This document shows positions 1-9,800 of a stretch of 64,000 nt of DNA, one piece after another. A program made the position numbers and the translations under genes. The notes under the pieces were generated by a model. It saw only the letters and a program-made list of their open reading frames with translations, was not told the origin of the DNA and did no database searches. Every line of letters starts with the position of its first letter. The first letter of the stretch is position 1. Origin of the DNA: Drosophila pseudoobscura (Eukaryota; Arthropoda; Insecta; Diptera; Drosophilidae); the NCBI RefSeq assembly GCF_009870125.1, contig NC_046680.1, positions 13,163,501 through 13,227,500 on the forward strand. Direction: 5' to 3'.

Positions 1-37
1 TTTTTGTTGGCACGAGTATTTCTAAACTTCTTCTTAC

Positions 38-306
38 TCGACGAATGGACTGCGCAGTTCCAGGTCTTTGGCCAGAGCCGCCTCGAAGTTGCAGTCGTTG
101 ATCAGCAGCCAGACCAGCTCTTGCATCCAAGTGGTGCCACATTTTGGCAGCGTCACCACCCACACGTCATCGTCTCGCACCTCCAGATCGTGAACGGCAT
201 CGAGAAAACGCTGAGAGTTGCTTTTGAAGAACAGTTCACGCTTAGACCAGTCTTTGTCGATGAGGCCGGTCGGATAACTCTTAGGCGTGACCCGTTCACT
301 TTCCAT
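38..306 (-). CDS. Cytosolic sulfotransferase, first exon only (cut by window edge)
   Basis: First coding exon (about 90 residues) of a PAPS-dependent sulfotransferase, an enzyme that moves a sulfonate group from PAPS to hydroxyl or amino groups of small molecules in the cytosol. The ATG lies at 306-304. The 5'-phosphosulfate-binding loop TLPKCGTTW is at residues 52-60, preceded by the family segment VRDDDVWVV. The exon ends in LRSPFVE with a GTAAGA donor at 37-32, phase 2, exactly where the first intron of the neighbouring complete gene lies; both exons also share the MQEL and SPF segments. The rest of the gene lies left of the window. The N-terminal extension is about 22 residues shorter than in the neighbour. 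By position it is probably the orthologue of D. melanogaster CG5431; that assignment is from remembered gene order, while the family call is secure. The neighbour starts 1.6 kb away on the same strand, so the two are a tandem duplicate pair. Confidence 0.9.
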
Positions 307-791
307 GACGGCAGCTTACTGAGTTTTCAAAACGAAAAAAACGTACATATGTATCTACTCGTATAATAGAGCTACAACTGAGGGAAAGTGTACGCTCTTT
401 GGGCGCTCGTTCTCTCTGGTTGAACACTAATTCAGCGGCTGATAAGGTTGTTATTGCTGCTGATGTTTATTGCAATGTAATTGGAGTAACCCATGATACG
501 CTCCTCTCTCTTCAGCAGATAGCAGATAGTGGGCGATAGAGAGTGTCAATCAAGGGACTGGGGCCTCCATTCGGGGGCTGATTAAGGGGCCTTTTATAAA
601 CAAGAATATGTAAACACTTTACTTCTAGTTGCAGAAGCCCGATACATACCATATACATACTCACACTTACATAGACAGAGGGTATGCCATCATTTATAAA
701 ACATATATCACCACAGCTTACAGACTATTACACAATGTTATACAATATACGAGTATGTATGTACATTATAGCGAAACGACTAACTAGACGA
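307..791 (-). promoter_or_regulatory. Spacer between the two sulfotransferase genes
   Basis: This 485-bp spacer should hold the 3' end of the complete sulfotransferase and the promoter of the truncated one. On the minus strand a TATAAA hexamer at 698-693 is followed by GT-rich sequence (about 680-650), a possible variant poly(A) signal. An initiator-like TCAGTT lies at 381-376, about 70 bases before the ATG at 306. I see no matching TATA box 30 bases upstream of it. No coding sequence is visible. Confidence 0.4.
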
Positions 792-1936
792 TTACTTGCT
801 GTAGTTTGCAAAGTCATCCATGTTCAATTTGTAGTCGCGCAGATTGATGTCCGACCAGAGATCGAACTCCCGTATGATGTCAGCGGTGAGCTCATCCTTG
901 TGGCTGCCAACGACACCGCGACGAACGAATCTGTGCGAAGAAGAACAGCTGGTAAGGATCTTTGCGGATAACTCTCGTTAAGCATTGCAAAATCTCACCT
1001 GAATTCCTCCACTTCGCGGCCGGCGGCCGCCTTCATGCTCTCAAACTCCTTCACATGATTGCAGGCGGGATTGTCGCGCATACTTTCGAAGGACAAGTGC
1101 TGTGTCATCTGCTCCACCTGTTCCCCGGTGATCGGTCGTTGCAGGAACGCTGCCACCTCTCGGATGACGTCGCCCAACTGGGCCTTCATGCGCTCGTAGC
1201 TGGTGAAGAAGATGTGCGGCTCGTGGCGCAGCTGCCAAAAGTCGAGGACATGGGGCCAACAGGGCGTGAAGTTCACATAGCCGTCGATGAAGGAGTGCAT
1301 AAAGTCCGACTTGGTGCCCTGGTAGCCGACCATGCCGCGCCAGTGATGGAAGTACGAGATGGCCGCATCCTTGGGATTGCGGTAGACATAGATGATCTTC
1401 GGCTTTTTCGTCCAGATCTGGCGAGGCAGCAGCCAGGCCGGCAGGTGGGACTTGATTAGACGCGGCGATGGCATGGCATTGGCTGCCTCGATCGTGTCGT
1501 GGGGGACATTGGGCACAACCCCATTGAACCTTAAAGAGGAAGGAAAATACAAATAGGAATTAGTTGCCAGGAGCTCCACTCCAATGCTTTGCACAACTCA
1601 CTCCAGGAAGGGCGATCGAAGGGTCAGATCCACGGTCTTGGCCGTCTCGAAGTCGCACTGGTTCATCACCAGCCAGGTGAGCTCCTGCATCCAGGTGGTG
1701 CCGCATTTGGGAAGCGTCACAATCCACACATCGTCCTCACGTACCTCGAACTCATGGACACGATCGAGCACGGGCTGAAAGGTGTCAGCCAGGCGGCAGA
1801 AGCGATGCTCCCACTGGCCCACCACTGGGACTGTCGGCTCTTGGGTGGAAAAGATCGAGGAGTAGCCGCCACTGATGGCCAGCTTGTCGATCTGCTCGAA
1901 GGGCACGCTCTTGGCAAAGAAGCTCGACTGCGGCAT
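792..1936 (-). CDS. St1: Cytosolic sulfotransferase, complete three-exon gene (St1 orthologue)
   Basis: PAPS-dependent cytosolic sulfotransferase of 334 aa, normal for the family. Exons: 1936-1602, 1529-999 and 930-792; introns have GT-AG ends and the total is 1005 nt. Visible motifs: phosphosulfate-binding loop TLPKCGTTW (residues 74-82); KSHLP with the putative catalytic His at about 140; the 3'-phosphate-binding stretch YVYRNPKDAAISYFHHW (about 160-174, with R162 and S170); and the C-terminal PAPS-binding motif RRGVVGSHKDE (about 292-302, family RKGxxGDWK). In the last motif Gly-Ser-His replaces the usual Gly-Asp-Trp, but the key basic and glycine positions remain. The ATG is taken at 1936-1934 because a core promoter lies only about 40 bases upstream. 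The St1/CG5428 name rests on position next to Pde8 and on remembered D. melanogaster sequence. The substrate is unknown; D. melanogaster members have been tested on xenobiotics, retinol and dopamine-like compounds. Confidence 0.92.
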
Positions 1937-1972
1937 GGCGATAGTCCCGTATACGGCTTAAACGATCGATCG

Positions 1973-2006
1973 AACTGAACGTCTCGGCAGTTGGGGCCGT
2001 ATTAAA
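1973..2006 (-). promoter_or_regulatory. TATA/Inr core promoter of St1
   Basis: On the minus strand an initiator TTCAGTT (1979-1973) has a TATA-like TTTAATAC (2006-1999) starting exactly 30 bases upstream of the initiator A (1976). This is the canonical spacing. It implies a short leader of about 40 nt before the ATG at 1936. A GATCGATCG palindrome follows just downstream of the initiator. No downstream promoter element is seen at +28 to +33. Confidence 0.6.
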
Positions 2007-2152
2007 CGCAGCTTGAGAAATCAAAAGCGATCGGAGCAGAATTTCTCGCCTCTGTGTAGGTTGATGATGGGCGCGTGACACGATCGTGAGTGCGGAAAGA
2101 CATACATATAAGAACTTGCACGATCTTGAGATCAAACTGAACTTCTCCAATT

Positions 2153-2220
2153 GTGGGGGTCGGTGTGCGCCATAAGAACTGATTAGCTTTATGATCATTA
2201 GTAAATGAAATATGATTGAC
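2153..2220. repeat. Imperfect direct repeat upstream of St1, copy A
   Basis: About 68 bp beginning GTGGGGGTCGG, with CGCCATAAGA in the middle and TGAAATATGA near the end. It aligns by eye with copy B at 2607-2675 in the same orientation, about 450 bp away, with roughly three quarters of positions equal. It lies about 180 bp upstream of the predicted St1 start site. It could be a duplicated regulatory element or a scar of the duplication that made the sulfotransferase pair. Confidence 0.55.
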
Positions 2221-2800
2221 GGAGTTGCTCAGCATCAAATGATCCACTGATCCCTGGATCACGCCACCATCTCGAATTTACTCATGAGATTATGCAATTA
2301 GCCCCTCGCTCCGTTGACACACAATACAATACTAGTATCCACATCCACACGCGTAACCGGACTCGTTTCTTACCGAATCGCGCCTCGATTTTCGAGTTGC
2401 ATGAAGCGATCGTGCTGTAAACCTGGCCCGGAACGAGAGACTTTCTTTGTTCGGGACACCTTTCTGTTTAGCCGAAGAAAGTTTTTGGCTTTGTTTACCT
2501 TTCGATTGACGCTTTGGCAAGTGAAATTATGCCCCCTTTTTTGGCACCCATAAAATTGAAAGAATACCTTGCTTCGGTCGGACAAAACAGGTTGTTTGAA
2601 TGCATGGTGGGGGTCGGCCATACGCCATAAGAGTCGATCATGTTTACGATTATTATTGAATGAAATATGAATGAACCAGACGCTAGCATTCATTATATAA
2701 TTTATTGATAGAATATCCCACCGTACAATGGCCTGAGGCGCATTCCAACATTTACAAACTGGTTCCAACCTTGACCCGAAATTTCCCTTTCGCAGTTTTT
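2221..2800. other. Intergenic DNA between St1 and the Pde8 3' end
   Basis: About 580 bp without a recognisable gene, containing repeat copy B. Short open frames on both strands (for example 2370-2768 minus) show no family resemblance. It probably holds upstream control sequence for St1 and termination sequence for Pde8. Confidence 0.4.
2607..2675. repeat. Imperfect direct repeat upstream of St1, copy B
   Basis: Partner of copy A (2153-2220), sharing GTGGGGGTCGG, CGCCATAAGA and TGAAATATGA in the same order and spacing. It lies between the St1 promoter and the likely Pde8 3' end. Confidence 0.55.
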
Positions 2801-5066
2801 TTTAGATTATCTTTTTTTTAATTTTTATTCGTATTATTTGCATTTTGTTTTTCATTTTGTTTGGGTTGTTGTTTGTTTTCATTTGTAATTGGTTTTTACA
2901 ATAAATTTGACTAAATCTTAACATTTATAATCCTTAACCTGCAAGGAGCAAACAGATGTAGTAACAAATATACATAGTTGTATGTATGTATGTAAAGATT
3001 TATCATATGTATGTGTGTTCAGAAACATATAGTATCGTATCTATATATAATATTTAATATAACACATGAATTGTTTAGCGTTTTATCGTATTATATATTG
3101 TATGTATGTCTATGCGCAATTTTTGCGAATTATTTTTCTTGGTTTCCACTATTTTGTATTTTTCATTTCAGTATATTCTGGTTGTAATTTATTTTATTTA
3201 CGCCAATACAACATACAATTAAACACACATATTAACAACATTAAATATGCATATATATATTCCCTTATCGCTCAGTATTATGTACGTTTATATGTGTATG
3301 CTTCATTGCGTTTTTGCGATCTGTTCCAGTAGAAAGGTGGGAGGAAACGAAAGCAAGATCAACGTCAGGCGACTCATTCAGTTGGGTCTTTGATTTTTTA
3401 TGATACTCTAGGGTCGGGCAGGTCTAGGGGTTCTCTAGGGGATTGGGGGTAATTTTACTACACAGTTCTTTCTTTCCTCTGGTGGGAGGAGGTCGTTCGG
3501 GTGACTTGTATACATGTATATAATTTCTATCAAAACATCGTGAAGCACAGGATAAAACACTTTTGTAACACATACAAATAACTGTAATTGTGTGAATGAA
3601 TGCCGATAGGACATATAAATATATATGTATATGTATATTATTTTTAATATGCTTCGTAAAATTTGTATAAATTGTATATATGTATATATTGTATATATTA
3701 TTTTGCTTTTCAATTTCATTTCCGTTTTTGTTTCTTTTGTTTTTTAACAAGAACATATTATCGACTCGTATTAGTTATACAGTTATGTATGTATATGTAT
3801 ATATATGTATATATGTAATTTGTTCAGTCAATTAGATAAAAAGATTTCAAAAAGGATTCCACTTAATTGTAAAACATTTTGGGCTTAGAAAGCTAAACAA
3901 CATTAATAATATTAGTTAGGAAAGTTTCTCTCGTTCCTCGATCTCCTTTTTTTGTGTGTTTACTTAGTTAAGAAAGTAGGTAACTAGTTAATTAGTAGGT
4001 AGTAAAAGGGGCCCCATACAATTTCATATGTCTCAAGTGTGGATTCGAATTGGTTTTCATCAGTTTTTTTGTTTCTTTTTTTATAGTTATACCATTTTAT
4101 ATAGCATAGTAGTATAATTAGTAGTCCCTCCATTGCCATTTTCAACTCCGTTCTGGGTTTCGTTTATTTTTCTGATCTGGACAACGATTAAGTTATTTAG
4201 ACACAATTTTGAGTGCATAACTTAACGTAGATTGTCTTCTAGATGGGAAAGAAATACGTTTAGCGCTCACTGTGCGCTCGCTAAAAATTGTTTCTGATTG
4301 CGCGGCACCGACTAATACCGATTCCGCTAAGATGCTATTGTGCTATACTGTTATACCGTTTTACCGTTTAAAGGTACTTTTTGAGCGCACGCCACGCCCT
4401 ATTGTTCCTACGTTGTTGATCCAATTTCTGTGGCATTTTGTTTGTTTGGTGGTTTTTTTTCATTTTCATTTTTATTTTTGTTTTTTGCGTTTTTCTTTTT
4501 TGTTTCTTTACCCTAAGCACATACACATATACAGTGGTACGGGGGACATACACGCACACACATACAGACTCACATTTACATAGGTTTGATATACATTTAC
4601 GATTCTGTATTGATTTCGCTTTTGTGATGCTTCTTAAACATTAAATTTTGAGTCCAGCCCAATAATTGTTTAAACTTGCTTTAGTTAGGTTAGGTATTTG
4701 TTTCTGTTTTCTGCTTTGCGACACCGCTTGGCACCACTTGTTGTGTTGTTGACTGCGTGGCAGCACTGGAGCACTGCCCCTGCCTCTGTACCCATACGAC
4801 GCCTTCCTGTTAATCCGAGATATGTATGACAGATGGAGCGGAAATGGATCTGGACATGTATCTGGATCCAGGTGTGTGGAGGGGCAACAGCAACAATGAG
4901 AGGATTATGCAGAGTAACTGCGCCGCCAGGTGGGGCCACGGGCGGAACGCCTGCGCCGTCACTAGAGCGCATCCTCCAGTTCATTCTCGCCAATTGTGGA
5001 TGTGCCCGGCGCCTGGGCCGGCAGTGGCTTCAGTAGACCCGAGAATAATCTCCGGAAGGCCGTATG
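2801..5066 (-). other. Pde8: Probable Pde8 3'UTR
   Basis: About 2.27 kb of AT-rich sequence after the Pde8 stop codon, with many ATGTATGT-type tracts and no coding potential. Minus-strand AATAAA hexamers occur at several places, including 4168-4163, about 3196 and 2829-2824. The last is the most distal before the intergenic repeat, so alternative 3' ends are possible. The extent is an inference. Confidence 0.45.
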
Positions 5067-6836
5067 CTATTTGGAATTAGCCAGCTTTACCATCGGCGGC
5101 TGCATGGCCATAACATCGGCCAATGTGTTCACGCCCTGCTCGTCGTACTTCTTCCACTGTGAGTAGTTGATCTGCATGTAGGTGATGAGCTGGGGCATGT
5201 CAATGAAGCCTGTTGAAGATACGAGAAAACGAGAGAGATCATTCAACAAGTTGCCGCAGGCACAGGATAAATTCAATACGTACTCTCCCAGGCATGCATC
5301 ATGTCCTGTATGATGTATTCGATGAAACCGATCTGGCTCTTTGGTATGCTGCATGTGGCCCGATCGAACATGGGCATAACGATGGGCAAATGCCGCTGCT
5401 TCTCCTCGTCCGTCTGCATGAAGTACTCCTCGGCAATGCGCCGCGCCCACTCGATGCAGAACTGCATGGGCCGGGCCGGGTTGCTCACATCGGCCACCTT
5501 GATGAGCATGCGGCGCATGAGTATAGCTGTCTCCTCATCCGACTGTGGGTTATGCTAAGAGATACGATGGATTCCATTTTGTACATACATTCCATACATA
5601 TACTAAGGGGGAATTCACTTACTTCGCGCGGCTCCTCGCCCCCAAAGACGCTCACAAACTTGGCCAAGTGCTCAAAGTGTCGCGTCATCTCGGTGGCCAA
5701 TATCATGTCAATAATGGTGCTGCGCGCCGATTTGTATGTTTCCTTGTCCAGGTTCTTAAATATGTTGATCTTATCGTCGCCTGCAGGAAACAGATTCTTA
5801 GAGATACCTTCCATCCCATAACGTTTATGGAGGTTTCGGTTTCAGTTTCCTTACCTAAAGTTAGCTTGAATGTGATGGCGGCATGATGGTTCTCCAGCAC
5901 CGTAAGATCATTGTACAGTATGGCCAGAGCGCTGTTTGAGTTACACAAAAAGGCCGAGGAGCGACCAGGATGATCGATATCGTGGGCAGCAGCCGCAATC
6001 AGAGCCATGGCCTCCTCCATGCGATCCATGACCATCATGTCCTTGTTGGTCAGCTGCGTGATAAACGCCCCAGTGGCCTGCAGATAAACGATACAGTATT
6101 GATAGCATAAACATAGATAAGTGGTAATTGGAGGGAAGGGGCCAGATGGCCAGAAGGCCAGACAGACACGCACCTGCATGACATCGGCGGCATGTGTGCT
6201 ATTGTGATAGGTGTTCGATTTGTGGTAGTGGGCCTCTATGACGGCCAGCCAGGCCTTGCACACATTTTCCTCAATGTTCAGGGTGGCGAAGACGTCGAAA
6301 CGGCGGAACATTTCCATACCCAGGTAGAGCAGCGGATGGTAGTCGGTGATCTCTTCCAATTTGAAAATATCAAAGTCCCAGCTGAGAGATTCTTCAAGTA
6401 GTTCCATTATTATGGGATTGGCCTGGAAGAGGGTGGGTGGTGGTTGGATTACGAAATGATTCACATATGTACATATATGTATTTATTCCCAAGCTGGTTC
6501 CGACTTACCTTCATCTTGGCGGGCACGATGGTGGCAGTTCGGGTAGAACTGCCTGTGCGTATGATGGAGTCATTCGAGCTTCGCCGCGATGAGTAAACGC
6601 TCGGTCCCTGAAGATCGGAAGAGATTATCACGAGATCTATTTAATTTTATTTGAACATTTGCACTTACCGTTAATAGAGCACCAATTAGATCGGTGGCTA
6701 TGGGATCATCTGTTCGTATCTCCTTCATTTGTGGACTGTAGAGTCCCTCGCGCTTCAGGAACTCCAAGACCTTGTCTATGAGCCGCGCCTCGTCGGCCGA
6801 ACAATTCTCCTGTACTTGTGATAGTAAATTGATTAT
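5067..6836 (-). CDS. Pde8: Pde8 catalytic-domain exons
   Basis: Seven exons encoding core residues 324-755. They begin with a helical segment ([11 protein letters not shown] at the start, then LYSPQM), a serine-rich loop [12 protein letters not shown], and then the PDEase fold. Metal-site residues are His490, His527, Asp528 and Asp640, and Gln692 is the conserved purine-contacting glutamine. All are intact, so the enzyme should be active. The protein ends PMVKLANSK with a TAG stop at 5069-5067. Introns are short (72-101 nt) except those next to 6836 and 8153. Confidence 0.93.
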
Positions 6837-9800
6837 CTAAAGTGCGAGTGAGTGCGCAGTTGGTTTCGTTTTTTTTTTTGGTTTGAATTTGTTTTTTGTT
6901 GTGTTGGTTTTGAGTTTCATTTTTTTTTTATTATTATTATTGTATTTTTTTTTTTTTGGTTAGCGACGCGCAGCGAGCAAATCGAGCGAGCGAGCGAACG
7001 TGCGAACGAACAGTTTGTACATTATTTTTTTTAATATTTGTATTTATGAGTTGGTTCATTGTTCGAGTACACAAAACATAAAAGTAAAAAAGAGAACATA
7101 ACAAATAAGAGATAAAAAGAGAATATATGTAAAAAATGTTGTTTTAGATGTGCAATTAAGGTTGTTTTGGTTGCGGTTTGGCGTTGATTTTTGGGATTAG
7201 TAGGCGGAAATTTTTGATGACAAATTAGGGAGCTTCAGAGAGATGAAACATGGAAACACGGTGCCCGCAAATGCATTTGCAGTAAAATCTTATGCGCTCT
7301 TACTCTCTCACTGTCGCAGCGGTAGCAAAAAGCTAATCAAAGAGAGCCGAAAAGTAACTGCTTATCTCAAAGTGTATCAAAAAAGGTGAGGCCTCACCAA
7401 AGAGCGTTCTCACGGCAGCTCATTTGGTTTCATTCGCTTTGAGAACAGCTGTCGCGAGAGCGGGGCCCGTCACCTTGTAGTAATTTACTTTGAACTTTGC
7501 TTTGAAAGAGAGTGAGTGCCAATCTCATCTCGAAGGTGAATTTTCGAACATGACGTCAGTGACGTCGAGCTCGCATAATTAGAGAAAAGCATCGCAGCAC
7601 AATGCTGCTGCTGCAGCGCCAGGGGCAGGGGCAGCGGCAGGGCAGGAAGTGAATAGAGGAAGATAATGGAATGTTTTGCTTCCTCGCTGACTATATTACC
7701 GTAAATTGATTGAGTGATTCGATAATTAAGAGCAGAGTGAGTGCAAACATTTGTGGACAGAGCACAAACGAATTACTCCTGAAAATGCATTTAGGGGCGG
7801 CTCTCTGGTGGCTCTGATCGTCGGTGTGCCTGTGTTTGTGTGTAGATGGCGGGCACGGGTGGGTGGGTGGTGCGGCATGTGTGTGGTTTGTGTTCTTGTG
7901 CAAATATTGTTGCTAATGCTATTGCTTTTGCTGCTGCTGCTGCTGCTGCGCCACAGGGCATGACAGGACACTACGACACCAGGACACCACACAAACCAGA
8001 CACACACACTCACACGCAAACACACATACACACGCACACGGATACAAGCACGGACGACATTTTGGGGTCATTCCAATAGGCACAAGAAGCATTTCCGTGT
8101 TTTAGCCATAAACCAATTCAAATCCCAGAAAGCGCACAAAGCGGAGTCATACTTTAGTGATTGGGGCCTCCAGCGGCAGGGATGTGAGCTTGGCCAGGCT
8201 GGTCCTCCGCAATCCGTCCGAGGCAATGGACCGCACATCGAAGCTGCAGCGCCGCACCGAGTGTAGGGAGCCGCGCGGCGCCTCCTTTGGCTGCGGCAGG
8301 GTGGCTATGAAGTCCATCTGTCCGCCGGGCACATCAAAGTTGAAAATCAAGTGAGTGGGCGCACTGCAACAGAAAGAAAAAGGTCCCCAACGCAAGCGAC
8401 AGATTGCCAATTAATGCTCTGGGTGTAGAAGGGATCGACCATCGAACTCACCTCCCGATGCAGGCCACTGGGACGACGCGAACATGCATGGGGATGCCCT
8501 CCTGGTTCTTGCGTCGCACTGTCAGTATCCCATCGAACTCTTTGATGCTCTTGCCCTGCTCGCTGATGGTGGACAGGTCGGACACGAAAATGTCCGCCAG
8601 TGGCTTGCTAATGATTTCATCCTGTTTGTTAAACAAGCAAATCCCATTAATGCCTCAATTGCACCTAGTGCACACAGTGCACAAAACTACAGGAGGGGCG
8701 GCAGCGCTGCCACCTAAAATCCATCCACTCACCAGCCGCATGTTGAGGAGACGTTCCGTGGCACGGTTCGCGTACTGTATTCGCAGCACGTCGTCCGTGA
8801 TAAGGACCACCTCCTTCAGCCGATGCAGTGCCGTGTAGAGTGCCTGTGGGAGATACAAAGGACAGTTTTAGCGGGCCAATGGAGAGCAGATACAGGACGA
8901 TGCGACTATGGGCTACCCGGGATATTTCTGTGTTTGTTTCCACTTAGTACTATTTCTGAACTATTCTGATTCTTATTTTGATCTAATTAAGATTATATTT
9001 TGTCGTTTGATCAGAGTCTTATTAACATACAACCATTGAACAGTAGTTCCATAAATTTAAAGCTATTATCGATTACCAAAAACGGAGGACGTCATGCTTT
9101 ATTTTCCCAATAAAACATTATCTTCGTTTGTTTCTAGTATGTATAATCAGATATCCACAAGGTTTATGCGAGCCAGAGAAGCACAATATACTGTAGTTTG
9201 CACTCTACTCTAATCTACTCTACGATTACAGGGTATATATGGTACATATTACATTGAGGACGGGAAGGCAAGTGGAGGAAGGGCGCTCTGCGTTGAGCTT
9301 GTGGTTTACAATTTCACTTGGACCATTTAATTGAATTAATTTCTGAACGAGACAGAGCGAGCGCATTCCCTGTCAAGCACCCCCAAGGAGAAGGACATTA
9401 ACTTGATTACCTGTTGAGTGGACATGACATTGTGGGGCCGTATGATCGAGTGCAGTATTTGCTTCAGCTCCACACTGCACATGGCCAGGTTTGTCGTCTC
9501 GGCTACGCACTGTGGAATAATAGACCCCGATGAGCATCTGGTATATAGTATGTTTCTCGTTTTGGCCTCTTTTTAAGCTGCCGATGGGCCAATTAACAGG
9601 AAACTTACTCTATTAACGCCAGCGTCCAATAGAGCAATTAGCACATCATCCTTTTCGAAGAAACTGCAAAGAGTCGTTCGTTATTTAAGGCTCCAGCAGA
9701 CGAAGTTGATTGAGTAACTGCCAGGGCATGGCTAGGCGTGTTCTTGCCACTTACCTCTTCTTGCAGACGGCAATTATTGTCGTTAAATGGTGTCCATGTG

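Larger units (their letters stand above)
6837..8152 (-). other. Pde8: Pde8 intron with possible internal control region
   Basis: A 1.3-kb intron between the PAS-linker and catalytic exons. It contains a T-rich tract (6868-7030), a perfect 14-bp palindrome (7385-7398), an inverted pair GTTCTCA/TGAGAAC near 7407 and 7440, tandem CRE sites (7551-7567), a GGGGCA repeat near 7622, and a CA/TG-rich stretch (7990-8045). No coding exon is visible. It is a plausible place for an enhancer or for a promoter of a catalytic-only isoform. Confidence 0.45.

Noticed and set aside
5213..5821. 202-codon plus-strand frame over Pde8 catalytic exons
   Set aside because: Antisense shadow; the minus strand encodes the PDE catalytic motifs.
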